The notes: generated by a model from the letters alone, not told the origin. DNA of 64,000 nucleotides from Silene conica (GCA_029255685.2 CM055311.2:58301048-58365047); one strand, 5' to 3'; counted from the first letter of the stretch, positions 1-11,260 are shown. A program made the numbers and translations.

Positions 1-117
1 CCTCTGAAATCTTTCAACTTTCATTTTCGCTCCTCCATTTTCGCTGCTCCTCCATTTTCGCTCCTCCATTTTCGCTGCTCCTCCATTTTCGCTCCTCCAT
101 TTTCGCTCCTTGTGTAG
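1..117 (+). repeat. CTCC/TTTTCGCT tandem leader, possible 5' noncoding exon
   Basis: Short tandem repeats of a unit like CTCCTCCATTTTCGCT run from the window start and end in TGTGTAG followed by GTAATTT, a good splice donor at 118. With the acceptor TTTTTTCAG at 1161-1169 this would be a noncoding first exon of the F-box-like gene. The layout resembles the duplicated leader of the Ulp1 gene at 4201-4354. The leader role is inference. Confidence 0.45.
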
Positions 118-1169
118 GTAATTTAAATTTTGCCCAATTTCTCATTAATTGCCAAATTTTCTGAATTTAATCATATAAATTTGTTTGATACGGGTTATTT
201 TTGATTTATCAACTACTCTATATGAATGTCGTCATTCCTAAATCCTAATGTGTGTTATTACCAGAGTGTTGTATTTGGTAACTGGGTAACTTTTTCCTTT
301 TTCCGTTCAACTTTTTCAATCCGTTGTTGTCTACTACGTTTGGTCATTGTTGTGTAAAGGAAGAAATATTTGGGAATGTCGGGTGATATGTCTGCATCAC
401 TTACCCGTCAATCCCGTCATGGGGTCATGTAGCCAATATGTCGAATGAGAAATTTCTTGTAAGGTCGTCTACTCGTGTAATGACGGTACTTGCAGTATGT
501 TCCATAATTTCTTGAAGCCAACATGGAATATGAGGAGTAGAGTTAGAGTGATGACATCAGTTTGGAAATGAACCATTTTTGCCTTGAAATTCTCGATTTT
601 TTCCTGAATAAAACTGTGGAATGTTTAAGATGTTTAGAGGGAATATAAAGGAGGAGAGAAGAAGGTGTTGGTTTAGTGTATGACTGTATGGGTGTGTTTA
701 TTTTCATGACTAAGGTGTGTTTATTTAGCATGCAGTTATTGTTTCTGTGATTTTGTGAGATAACAACTTCATAGAGACTGAACATGGACTACATTTTTGG
801 CTGTTATCTTGCATGATCATGATTCATGGCTAACTAATGAAGGGGTGAAGTCTGCATTTTGTTTATGGAATTTGTGATTTCAGTCAATTCACCAACTCAT
901 ATATCTCAAATTCAATCATGTCATAAGAGACTCTTTGTATTTTTAGCACATCTCAAAAAAATTAATAAAATGCTCTAAATATTATTTGTGATGTTCGAGG
1001 ATCCCTTCCCCAGTGCCTCGAGTAATTAGGATTTAGGGTCAAAGCACGTTGGGTATTGGCTATGGTTGCTGACCTGTGTTGCTATGGTTACCGTTTCTTT
1101 TCGAGTTTGATTGACGAATTATGTGTAAAGTTGATTAACTAAACTCTTCTGTTTGATTTATTTTTTCAG
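118..1169 (+). other. Putative 5' intron, no gene seen
   Basis: About 1 kb of AT-rich sequence between a plausible donor at 118 and the acceptor ending at 1169. Short reading frames here show no recognisable domain. I read it as the leader intron of the F-box-like gene. Confidence 0.4.
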
Positions 1170-1173
1170 GTTA

Positions 1174-1809
1174 ATGCCCGAAAATAGAATGATCATCGCC
1201 GATTGGTGCAAGGGGTGGGTAGTCAATGATGTCGCAGCAGATTACGAGGATTTCATTAATTCCAACAAACAGAATATCAGTTTCCCGTTACAGCCATTAG
1301 CGAACGTCGAGTTCACTAGCTACCGTAACCAAGGACCAAAAGACTGTGTTTTCAATGATGAAGACTTAGTTACTAAGATATTTGAGCTACTTAGTAATCG
1401 CGACAAATCAAAGATGGTCATGGTTTGCAAAAGATGGTGTCAGTATTTTCTTTTCCATCCACGTGCGCCACTCCTTAAATCGGCATATAGTCTTTTCCTG
1501 CGCCAAAACGACATCAACGGTGTCCGTATTATTCGTAGGGGTGGCAGAATCATATACAAAAGGTGCACGTGTTTCGAGCGTACAATGGATGAAGCTGAGA
1601 CTCTCGTACATTACCGTCAACTACAAAATCCGTTCCAACAAGAACACCTTCGTGAGCTCAAACCTGATGAAATGACACAAGTTAAGGAGTTCATACAGTC
1701 TTTGCGAAAAGACCCAGCTAGATATGCTATGCTAGATAACTTCGCAAATATTGCGTTATATCGGTTAAGACTATATTTTCCTCCTAACTTCGCTGAGTTG
1801 GAGTATTGA
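1174..1809 (+). CDS. F-box-like protein, 211 aa
   Basis: I chose the ATG at 1174, five bases after the splice acceptor, because the upstream in-frame codons lie in the poly-pyrimidine tract. The protein is 211 residues. Residues about 59-92 look like a degenerate F-box: a DEDLVTKIF stretch, then a hydrophobic segment, then MVCKRWCQYF, like the usual V(C/S)KRW motif. F-box proteins usually bridge SKP1 of SCF ubiquitin ligases to a substrate. The C-terminal half has no repeat domain I recognise (no clear kelch or LRR), but a basic RIIRRGGRIIYKR stretch is present. The gene sits beside transposon-derived sequence and may be an element-borne or orphan copy. Function is inferred from the single motif. 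Confidence 0.6.
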   Translation: MPENRMIIADWCKGWVVNDVAADYEDFINSNKQNISFPLQPLANVEFTSYRNQGPKDCVFNDEDLVTKIFELLSNRDKSKMVMVCKRWCQYFLFHPRAPLLKSAYSLFLRQNDINGVRIIRRGGRIIYKRCTCFERTMDEAETLVHYRQLQNPFQQEHLRELKPDEMTQVKEFIQSLRKDPARYAMLDNFANIALYRLRLYFPPNFAELEY

Positions 1810-1867
1810 TGTAAACTATAAATTTGATGTGATGTAAACAAACATGTACATCACTATTGAATCTAGT

Positions 1868-2070
1868 TGTTTCCTTTGCCTTTCTTTGCCAATTTGGACG
1901 TTTGTTGCAGCCTTCTTCTTGCAGACATTCAAGGATAGGTCACCAGGCCTCTGATGAATGCCAACAATTTGGCCTTTGTAAACATCTACTCCAGGAGCAA
2001 TGAGCATTTTACCCCTATCTTGTGAACCAGCAAGGGCATAAGATGTTGAAGTACCATCCTCAAAAACAAC
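1868..2070 (-). pseudogene. Fragment of chloroplast TypA/BipA-like GTPase gene
   Basis: Minus-strand translation reads VVFEDGTSTSYALAGSQDRG, then KMLIAPGVDVYKGQIVGIHQ and RPGDLSLNVCKKKAATNV. This is the C-terminal region of translational GTPase TypA/BipA, closest in style to the plant chloroplast form (SVR3 in Arabidopsis). The fragment begins right after a splice acceptor (TGTGTTAG at about 2078-2071), so it looks like one exon. After AATNV the match decays and the frame runs on to a stop in unrelated sequence. The GTPase domain is absent, so this is a gene fragment, probably moved here by a transposon. Confidence 0.75.
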
Positions 2071-2209
2071 CTAACACATCAAAATTTATTGGACGTTGAT
2101 CAAACTAGGCATCCAAATTTGTTTTGGGTTGTAAAAATTATGTATGTAGCTCGTTGTGTTTAAACCCTTAGAACTTTGTTTTGTGTTCAGATGTTCAATT
2201 GTTAACGTA

Positions 2210-2345
2210 CATGTTTAATAGGTGAAAAAGCGGTCACTTCATTGTAGTGGCCTTCTGCTTGCATCAAAAACATGTCTGCGTGCATGAAATAACACTACAT
2301 ATGCATTAAACAAGCTGCCTCCCGAATACTATTCACTTTCATAGG
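2210..2345 (+). repeat. Remnant shared with an intron of the Ulp1 gene
   Basis: The stretch around 2298-2344 (ATGCATTAAACAAGCTGCC onward, through CTCCCGAATACTATT) recurs nearly unchanged at 5522-5563, just before an exon of the Ulp1 gene. Neighbouring TGCATNAAATA-type words match those of the 4-16 kb region. It looks like a displaced piece of the same element family. Confidence 0.6.
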
Positions 2346-2394
2346 TAAATAAAACCATAGATGTACACAAAGGATAAAATTATACAAAAATGAT

Positions 2395-3882
2395 AATCCA
2401 ACCCTAAACCCTTTCTCGTCCCGTTTTAGAAATACCCGGCCCCATGTTTTTCACCCGTCCCCCAAAAAAGGGTTCACCCGTCCCCATCTAGGGTGTCTTT
2501 TTGTTTTATTGTCGTTCGTATTTGAAGCAAGGGAAGGGTTTAGGGTTGGATTAGGGGGATCCGCGCGGATCCTCCTAATCCAACCCTAAACCATTCCCGT
2601 CCCGTCAACAAGGGAAGGGTTTAGGGTTGGATTAGGGGGATCCGCGGTAGCGGATCGTCCTAATCCAACCCTAAACCCTTTCCCGTCCCGTTTTAGGAAT
2701 ACCCGGCCCCATGTTTTTCACCCGTCCCCCCAAAAAGGGTTCACCCGTCCCCATCTAGGGTGTCTTTTTGTTTTATTGTCGTTCGTATTTGAAGCAAGGG
2801 AAGGGTTTAGGGTTGGATTAGGGGGATCCGCGGTAGCGGATCCTCCTAATCCAACCCTAACCCATTCCCGTCCCGTCAACAAGGGAAGGGTTTAGGGTTG
2901 GATTAGGGGGATCCGCGGTAGCGGATCCTCCTAATCCAACCCTAAACCCTTTCCCGTCCTGTTTTAGGAATACCCGGCCCCACGTTTTACACCTGTCCCC
3001 CAAAAAAGGGTTCACCCGTCCCCATCTAGGGTGTCTTTTTGTTTTATTGTCGTTCGAATTTGAAGCAAGGGAAGGGTTTAGGGTTGGATTAGGGGGATCC
3101 GCGGTAGCGGATCGTCCTAATCCAACCCTAAACCCTTTCCCGTCCCGTTTTAGGAATACCCGGCCCCATGTTTTTCACCCGTCCCCCCAAAAAGGGTTCA
3201 CCCGTCCCCATCTAGGGTGTCTTTTTGTTTTATTATCGTTCGTATTTGAAGCAAGGGAGGGGTTTAGGGTTGGATTAGGGGGATCCGCGGTAGCGGATCG
3301 TCCTAATCCAACCCTAAACCTTTTTCCCGTCCCGTTTTAGGAATACCCGGCCCCATGTTTTTCACCCGTCCCCCCAAAAAGGGTTCACCCGTCCCCATCT
3401 AGGGTGTCTTTTTGTTTTATTGTCGTTCGTATTTGAAGCAAGGGAAGGGTTTAGGGTTGGATTAGGGGGATCCGCGGTAGCGGATCCCCCTAATCCAAGC
3501 CTAAACCATTCCCGTCCCGTCAACAAGGGAAGGGTTTAGGGTTGGATTAGGGGGATCCGCGGTAGCGGATCCTCCTAATCCAACCCTAAACCCTTTCCCG
3601 TCCCGTTTTAGGAATACCCGGCCCCATGTTTTACACCTGTCCCCCAAAAAAGGGTTCACCCGTCCCCATCTAGGTTGTCTTTTTGTTTTATTGTCGTTCG
3701 TATTTGAAGCAAGGGAAGGGTTTAGGGTTGGATTAGGGGAATCCGCGGTAGCGGATCCCCCTAATCCAACCCTAAACCATTCCCGTCCCGTCAACAAGGG
3801 AAGGGTTTAGGGTTGGATTAGGGGGATCCGCGGTAGCGGATCCTCCTAATCCAACCCTAAACCCTTTCCCGTCCTGTTAGCA
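2395..3882 (+). repeat. Satellite array with built-in hairpins
   Basis: Tandem units carry GTTTTAGGAATACCCGGCCC, CACCCGTCCCC, the CATCTAGGGTGTCTTTTTG box and one or two palindromes centred on GGATCCGCGGTAGCGGATCC flanked by TTAGGGTTGGATTAGG and its complement. The CATCTAGGGTGTC box recurs at about 2486, 2752, 3024, 3210, 3398 and 3668. Spacing is therefore ~270 bp (two hairpins) or ~187 bp (one hairpin). The ~100-residue open frames here are by-products of the repeat. A diverged inverted copy lies at 21228-21352. Confidence 0.9.
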
Positions 3883-4015
3883 TAAAAACCTAAATTATAT
3901 TGAAAAACAACAAAAATAACCCTCAATTTTCACAGGTCGGGAAAAACCAAAAACAATTACCGCACCTAAAAAAACTATACAATAACTAAACATTCTTATT
4001 TATTCTTTTCTTTAT

Positions 4016-4085
4016 GTAGCATTAGTAAGCTTGTATATCAGTTGGTTTGAATTTCATCTTTCAAACCTGGACATCTTGGGTTCGA
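4016..4085 (+). other. tRNA-like module
   Basis: A stretch ending in TTGGGTTCGATTCACAGTGG has a B-box-like GGTTCGATTC and, upstream, an A-box-like CAGTTGGTTT. It resembles the tRNA-like modules of the foldback elements at 17-27 kb. It is too degenerate for a working tRNA gene and may mark the left edge of the Ulp1-bearing element. Confidence 0.4.
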
Positions 4086-4200
4086 TTCACAGTGGCTTTT
4101 CTTTCTTTTTTATTTAAAAAAAAAAAGAAATTGGTTTTACACTTTTACGCGCTGAAGTGTGAACGCCATTTGCAAACCCTACAATCTCTTTCATTTCCGC

Positions 4201-4354
4201 CTTTTCGCTTTCTCACTGATCTTCTTTTCTCCCTCTACTTCGCCATCATCTCCCTCAGCATTTTCGTGACAAATTAACTTTTCGCTTTCTCACTGATCTT
4301 CTTTTCTCCCTCTACTTCGCCATCATCTCCCTCAGCATTTTCGTGACAAATTAA
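4201..4354 (+). repeat. 77-bp tandem duplication in the Ulp1 gene leader
   Basis: Two copies (4201-4277 and 4278-4354) of a pyrimidine-rich stretch starting CTTTTCGCTTTCTCACTGAT. The second copy ends at ATTAAG|GTAATC, a good splice donor at 4355. I infer it is the 5' noncoding exon of the Ulp1 gene. Confidence 0.75.
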
Positions 4355-4519
4355 GGTAATCTCTTTCTTTATTTACTTTTGATTTCACTCTATTTGTTTT
4401 CTTATATGTATTTCACTCATTGTTATATGTATTTTATCGGTGATAGTTTGTCCCTAATTCGCTGTAACCCTAATTTGATGATGATTTCGGATGTTAGTTA
4501 TAGTTTTAGGTTTTTTTTT

Positions 4520-5265
4520 CTGATATGTGTTAGCATGATCATCAGATTGTGTCGCATTAAATTAATTTTCAATCAAATTTGTACATGTTTCAATTCTTGC
4601 TCAGTTATATGTGTTAGCATGATCATGATCATCAGATTGTGTCGCAGTAACATCAGATTAGGCTTAGGTTTTAGGTTCAAGAGTCAAAACTATGAATTGA
4701 ACTTATTTACTCAGTTATTTTTAGTTAATTAGGCTTAGGTTTTAGGTTCAAGAGTCAAAACTATGAATTGAACTTATTTAGTCAGTTATTTTTAGTTAAT
4801 TAGGCTTAGGGTTTAGGTTATCCGTGCTGTGAACATGCATGGAATAAGGTTCAGCGAGCATCAAATAAGGTTGAGCCTGCATCAAATAAGGTTCTGTGCG
4901 CATGGAATAAGGTTCTGTGCGCATGGAATAAGGTTCTGTCTGGATGAATGTTTTGATGCTCAGTGAAGACTATGCATTGAACTCATTTGCATTGAAATTC
5001 ATAGTTTATATGTTGCTTACAGTTTTGTTAGTTCTGCATTTTTGTTCTGATTGCAAAACTCATAATTTATATTGTTCAAGTACTTATTTACGTTACCCAT
5101 CCTGTGAACATGCATGGAGTAAGGTTGAGTGTGCGTCAAATAGGGTCCAATGTGCATCAAATAAGGTTCCCTTAGCATAAATTCGGCTTAGGTTTTAATG
5201 CGCCAAATTCTGCATTTGCTGAAATTAATACTTGTAGCCGTGTTAAAATCACTCAACGCATTTAC
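4520..5265 (+). repeat. Leader intron with tandem duplications and GCATNAAATA words
   Basis: A ~71-bp block starting TAGGCTTAGGTTTTAGGTTC is duplicated at about 4660-4800, and a GTGTTAGCATGATCATCAG block recurs at about 4527 and 4608. At 4830-4940 and 5105-5170 the words GCATGGAATAAGGTT and GCATCAAATAAGGTT repeat. I see no coding exon here; I read it as the first intron of the Ulp1 gene. Confidence 0.6.
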
Positions 5266-5269
5266 AGAT

Positions 5270-8200
5270 ATGAGGCGAAAAACTGTTGCAATGAAGAAAA
5301 AATCACCAGTCAAAAAATTACCAATACGAGGAGGTAGATCGGTGAAAGATTATTTCCCAACAAAACCAAGAAATCCAACCATAAATGATGCCGTTGATCA
5401 AAGTACGTTTAGTATGAAACTCTGTGTAGCTTCTTCACCTTTTTTCTATGTTGCCTTTCCATATTTTATCAAACATTTAGTTTCCATTGTTTCATGTTGA
5501 CATGTTCAATTAACACTATATATGCATTAAACAAGCTGCCTCCCGGATACTATTTACTTTCACAGGTACTTCTGCCAAGGGTGTTACACCAGAACAAAGA
5601 CCTCGTCGAATAAGTCCACGTATCCAAGAAGCAGTAACCAAGGAAATGACATCAAATCTGCCTTCTACTGACACCAATGGTGAGCATTTACCTTTACTAA
5701 TGCATGAAATAGCTTCGTAGTTGCATAAAAAACAATTCATGTGCAGTACCCAACTCTACTTCTTCTGATCCAATTAGTTTTGTAGTAGCTTTGAAGGCTT
5801 GTGCTGAGACGGGTGCGTTGGAAATAGGGAGAAGGGTTCATTGAATTGTTGAATAATTAGGGATTGGTGAAAGGGTTAATGTTATAAAAGTTTTGGGGTT
5901 TAGTATGATTGTTTTTTACCCCGACTGCATTTAGCGAGATTAGGCCGTGATAACTGAAACTGGGGTTTAATACTAAGCTAATGCTTACTGCTTTTTTCAT
6001 CAGTTTTTTTTGTTGGTTGCTACTCATATGTGCATGGAATTTTGATCACATTGGTAATTTTGTACTTATCTCTTATGCAGATAATCCTCCCTGCACAAGC
6101 AGTACAGCAGTTGCAGCAGCAGACCAAATATCAAATCCTCAGCCTAGCAAGAACAAGCGAAAGGCTCCTGACAGCAGCAGTAATGTTGCTGCCAAACAAA
6201 TGAGAAGCGGTAAAACAGCAGCAGGAGCAGACCCAATCCACCCATGTCAACCTACCAAGAACAAGAGGAAGGCTCCCGACAGCAGTTATGTCCCTGCCAA
6301 AACGCGGGTTAGGTCTGATCAGTACAAGCCTCTGCTGACCCGTATGAGTCCTTCATTGATCACTAATCTGTTCAAGATGGACCCCTCTGAACAGCAAATT
6401 GAAGCCATAAAAAGTATGGGGTTCGGAGGTCTTTTGCAACTTCAGTCCGAAGAAATCAATGGCCATTTGGCCAGATGGATTGTCGAAAACTTTAACCCTT
6501 TCGACTGTTCATTGATGGACCACAAGTTGGTGATATCAGATGAGGATGTCCATGTTGCAACGGGACTTCCTATGGGAGGTATTGATGTTGTTCCAGCCGG
6601 GATGTTTTCTAAAGACAAAGAGTACACAGAGGCTGTGAAGCATTATAGAGATCAATTCCCAACAGCCGATATTACGAAAAAAGAGCTCCTGGAAAAGATG
6701 ATGGGGCAACGTGATGGCGGAGACGATTTCAAGAGGAATTTCCTCATCTATATCGTCAACGTCCTGTTGATGGGGGTAGTAGGTGATCATCCGAGCCCTC
6801 GAATCTTAGGCTGCATCTCAAATCTTGCTGATGTCCCTTCCATGAATTGGTGCAAATTTGCACGGTCAAATATGATTGACAATGTAATATCCTGGAAGGC
6901 GGCTATAGCTACCTCCCCTAAGGCTTATTTTAAGGGGCCAATTCTGATTTTCCAAATGATCTACTTGGATCGAGTCGTTTTCATGACGAGAACAGTGGCG
7001 AGATCATTTCCATTGTGGACAAATTGGACGGATGAGAAGATCCGAGAAAGGGTGAAGTTGGAGAAGCACAAGGGGGGCGGCTTTGGTAAGGGGTCTGTTG
7101 AACCATTATTTGTATATGCTGGACCTAGACTTGAGGCTCAACACGAGCCTCAACCTCAACCTGAAAATGAACCTCAAGACGAGCCTCAACCTCAAGCTGA
7201 AACAGAAGTTGAAGCTGAACTGCTTGATGAAAAGAAAGAATCCATCAAGTATTTGGCGGAGACAGCTATTCGACTTGCAGATGCTTATGGTGAGTTCACC
7301 AAAGCAGTTAAAAAAGCTGAGTGTAAGGTTTCTGGTTTCCCAGTTGTCGCCCAAATGTCAAATTTGGCAGAGTCCTTGTTTTGAAGGCTTCTCCCTTTCA
7401 CAGCAAAGTAGAGAAGAAGGTGAAAGGGAAGGTGATAAGGTTGGTACTGATGCTGCTGGATCAGGTGATCAGGTGGTGGATGATGACAATGACAATGAAA
7501 TAAAGAAGAGAAAGGAGGTGGGGGAAGTGGGGGAGGAGCTGGAGAAGGATAAGGGGGAAGAGGAGGAGCTGAAGAAGGATGAGGGGGCAGTGGAGGAGCT
7601 GCTGAATAAGGATGAAGGGGAGTTGAATCAGAGGGAATTCAATGGGCGTTCTGTAGATGATGAATTTTTAGCCGATCCGTCTGTCATGGCTGAATTAGAA
7701 GGACTCCTTAATGATGCATATGACCATGTCGGCAAAGTTTTTGAATCGCACCATGAAGATTTGAAGGAAAAAAAGGCAAAGGAAAAAGCGCTTCTCGAAG
7801 GACCATCTTTCAGCCTTTTTAGTGGTGATGATGCATTTTATACCTCTCAAGAGTTCCTTGAGTCGAGGATGCAGGACATGCATTTAACTGTTCCCCATGC
7901 AAGCACATCAACTACGCCACCTATTATTCATGCAAGCAGATCAGACCCAATATCGCCAATTCTGATTTCGTCTCAACTATCCCCTCAAGAACCATCTCCT
8001 GTTGTTATATCCTCTCAAGATGCATTGGATTCACCAGTAGAAGAGCCCCCAACTGCCCCCACAGAGTATACAATGGAGACTCGGCAGATGGCTGCTAAAA
8101 GATGTCTTGTCTTACCTGCTGAGACTGTGCAAGCTAAGCGGGTGCAACCTAAGAGGTCTGTTGAGGTTGTTGATGTTTACCGGTCGCCTTTCTTTATCAG

Positions 8201-10953
8201 GAATGTGGACATGGTTCGTGGGTTGACTCAGTTGGAAAGACTGGTGGGAGACTATGCATTTTCCAATGATTTAGTTGAAGAGTACGTATCAGTCTTATAT
8301 TTTTTAATCTGATTCAGCATATATGTATTATATCTTATTTGTCTGACACTAACGTTTCATGCTTTCATATCTGTATAGGGAGGTTTTGTATTGCCATGCG
8401 GGCAAGACTCTCACACGAAGTCATATGAAGAGTTTGCTTCTTGGTGGTCAAGTTCATCCAGATGTCATTTCTATATGGTGTGATCATTTGAATGAGCTAA
8501 ACAAATACAGAAATCGTAAATCCCCCTGCCGTCTATTTCTAACAGATACAACTGACGTAAGTTTCTCATTTAAAGTTCTGTAATTGTTCAGACCTGTGAA
8601 ATCATGAAGTAACCTTATAGATGTATTAAACAGCACTCTATATTCATTAAACAACATTGTACATGCATTAAATAAGAATCCAATTATTACATGATTGTTT
8701 CACTAATATGGGTCACCTAATGTACTGAACAGATTGCAGCATTGGATCTCAACTTTGAAGACGTGAAGTTGGTAAGTCCTTGAAGATTCTTACATTACAG
8801 TGTGTAAACTGAGATGAAATGATCTAAACTGAAGACAAACAACAGATTACTCAACAGAAATTCATTGTTGTGTTTGTTTTCATTGTCGTCCAGGTTTTGA
8901 TTCCTATTGTTACTCCCAAGCCACTTCTTTTCTGTTACTATGTTGACAAGGATGTGCTAGATGTGATGCACTTAATGCCTTCGTCAACTGACTATTATCG
9001 CCAAGTTAAACCTGTGGTATGTCTTCAAATCTTTTGGCAATAAAGTGAGTTATTTTCGTCTAATCTTTGTGAGAGATTATTTACAATATATTACTTTTCC
9101 TTTATCAGGTGAACTTGTTGCTTACGCTTGAAAGTAGGATTCCAAAACTGGCGGCTGCATGGCTTTTGACGCCTACTTTGTATCTCCCGCACTGTGACAT
9201 AGAAGTGGAGTGTGATACTGGAATCTACCTCATGCGTCATATGGAGATGTACAACGGTGTTAAGGCACGCTTTGGTTCAAAGGTGGGCATGAAGGAAGTA
9301 AGTTTCTATCTGGTATTTCTAACTAAGTCTCATTGCAGTAGTAGGCTAGTAGCGATGCAGATGCATTAATTAGCTTTTGTGGACACTGATGTTGATTTCT
9401 GTTGTTGATATTTTTCAGAGAGTTGATGTAAAACGTTACATTGTGAAGGTTTGCAATGAAATTATAACTTGCCAACACAACTCTTTATCTGATGATGTGA
9501 TTGCAGCAGCAAAGGCTTACTATCATGGCAGTCAGATTTGGTAAGCCTTGAAATTTTAACATTGTACTGTTTTCCGTTTTTCCTTTTTCTGTTTCCCCCG
9601 TTAATCAATGGGCTTTTATTTTCCCTTTTTCGCAGTAATCCAGTGCCACAACTTGAAAGCACAGATTTACAGTTGATCAACTATATTAGGGAAAATGCAG
9701 GAGATAAACAGTATGTTCTAACTGACCATACAACTTTTTTAAAACTTCTGTTTTTTATCCACTCTTTGTTGTTCTGTGGTTTCTAATTATGACATGTGCA
9801 TCATCAGTGAGGTCGTTGTAGACACCGATTGGCTGCAAGTAACCAAAGACGGGTTGCACACCTTGCTGCCTGGAAATTGGCTCATGGATATGGTTATTGA
9901 TGTTGTTGGTGTTCGTACAACGCTAGCAAACCCAAGTGTTGTGTATTTTCCAACAATAATAAGTGTATTCATCTTCCTTATTCAAACCCATCTGCTTGTT
10001 TTTTTGTTTTTGAAATTACAAAGAAGTTTGATAGTTGAGTTGTTCTCAAATTTCAGGCAATTGTCCGTAAAAACGGTTTTCGAAGTCAGTACATCCGACT
10101 TTCCTATTTGCCCCGTGATCTAAGCACAGCCAAATGGGTAAATAAACATTCAGTTTTTTTTCAAGGCTTAATGTTTAATTCAGGCCATTCACTGCCGACT
10201 TATATCATTCTTGACTTTGTAATATTTCAGGCTTTCTTTCCTTATTGTGTGGATAAAGAACATTGGGTTGCTTGTGTTACTGACTTCGAGAAAAGGATGA
10301 ACTTCATACTTGACTCGAACCTGCCCAGGCGCCCTGATGTGAGACGTAAATTTTTAGTGGAGCAGGTATGATTTGTCTTGTATTGAGAACCCAGACTGCC
10401 ATTTAATTTGCCTCATTTAATGGCTTTTCTTGTACAATCACAATCACTCACTCTCTTGTTTTTGTATAGCTCCTGCCTGCTGTGGACATCATCACAAGGG
10501 ACTTTCCAAGTTACTCAAGGTTGTTGGAGATGAAAGATTTTAAGTGGGAGTTTGTGAATGTGCCTCGACAAGATAACGGGTATGCTTGTGGAGGTTATAT
10601 GTTGAAGTGGCTCGAAAATTTGTCTAATCAAGCATCATGGACTGATAAGCGTTTTTATGAGGTATAAATTTGTCTTCCTACTTTTGTAAACATTATTCAA
10701 TATATTTTATTTCAAGCCTTTCAATATTTGTTGTCAAATGAAATTTATATGTAGGATTTGGATGAATATTGTACGAGTATGATTGCACGTCTCATCAAAT
10801 GGGATCTAAACAAGAGAAAGGTAAAAATCAAGATCTTTCGAATGCCTAATTTAAATTTTGCCTAATTTTATTCTTCTTTTCATTAGTTTCTGTCTCAGGT
10901 GAATTTTACGTAATGGTATTTCCCCCCCCTTTTTTTTGTAGGATTATCACTAG
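5270..10953 (+). CDS. Ulp1-type (C48) cysteine protease of the MULE-borne class, two Ulp1 folds
   Basis: Spliced gene; exons read by eye: 5270-5402, 5566-5679, perhaps 5750-5779, 6081-8281, 8379-8556, 8733-8771, 8894-9016, 9109-9298, 9419-9540, 9636-9710, 9808-~9940, 10057-10137, 10231-10365, 10470-10661, 10755-10820, 10942-10953. Order of regions: a basic N-terminus with a duplicated NKRKAPDSS nuclear-signal-like motif; an all-helical plant transposon region (RWIVENFNPFDCSLMDHKL); Glu/Pro- and Glu/Lys-rich linkers; a first Ulp1-like fold ending DTGIYLMRHME; then a second fold with HWVACVTDFEKR (His 10261), ILDSN (Asp 10312), and RQDNGYACGG (Gln 10568, Cys 10587). C48 enzymes cleave SUMO-like proteins. 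A one-base excess in TTTT at 7379-7382 breaks the big exon. The donor near 9940 is uncertain. It faces the FAR1 gene. Role in transposition is inference. Confidence 0.75.
5770..5880 (+). pseudogene. Possible PPR repeat fragment inside an intron
   Basis: Plus-strand reading gives FVVALKACAETGALEIGRR then VH and a stop. This resembles the pentatricopeptide-repeat pattern in which ALKACA..GALE.GR.VH is common. It is short, decays at once, and lies between two Ulp1 gene exons. It may be a captured scrap or chance. Confidence 0.35.
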
Positions 10954-11260
10954 GTGTTATTTTCTAAACACTTGAGTCTAGTGATGTGCAAAGGGAGTGG
11001 CAGATGACTTAATCCAATATTCGAAACCCTAAGCCAAGCATTTTCTGCAATGTTTTTTTCGAGTGAGGTGCAAAGGAAGTAAACCATCAAGTCTTGAGAG
11101 TGCATATTAGATTCTTGGTACATAATTTAATGTTTTATTCTAGAATATTTAATACACTACCAAGTCTTGAGAGTGCATATTAGATTTTTTGTACATAACT
11201 GTACTAATTCTGAATGTATATTAGATTTTGGGGGAAAAAAAACATGTCACGAGGCAACGA
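10954..11260 (+). other. 3' flank of the Ulp1 gene
   Basis: AT-rich sequence following the stop at 10951-10953. A block CAAGTCTTGAGAGTGCATAT plus TAGATT occurs twice (about 11087 and 11162). No coding region seen; probably the 3' untranslated region. Confidence 0.4.

Noticed and set aside
543..785. 80-residue minus-strand frame
   Set aside because: No domain, no splice or start context; lies in the presumed leader intron.
3047..3797. Two ~98-residue open frames in the satellite
   Set aside because: They repeat with the satellite unit and are mirrored on the other strand; no domain.
2520..3860. Interstitial telomere, because of TTTAGGG words
   Set aside because: TTTAGGG occurs once per palindrome arm, never as a pure tandem run.
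7083..7380. Start of the 409-residue frame as a separate gene
   Set aside because: Its first ~95 residues are an out-of-frame reading of the Ulp1 gene; only the part after the T-run continues the real protein.
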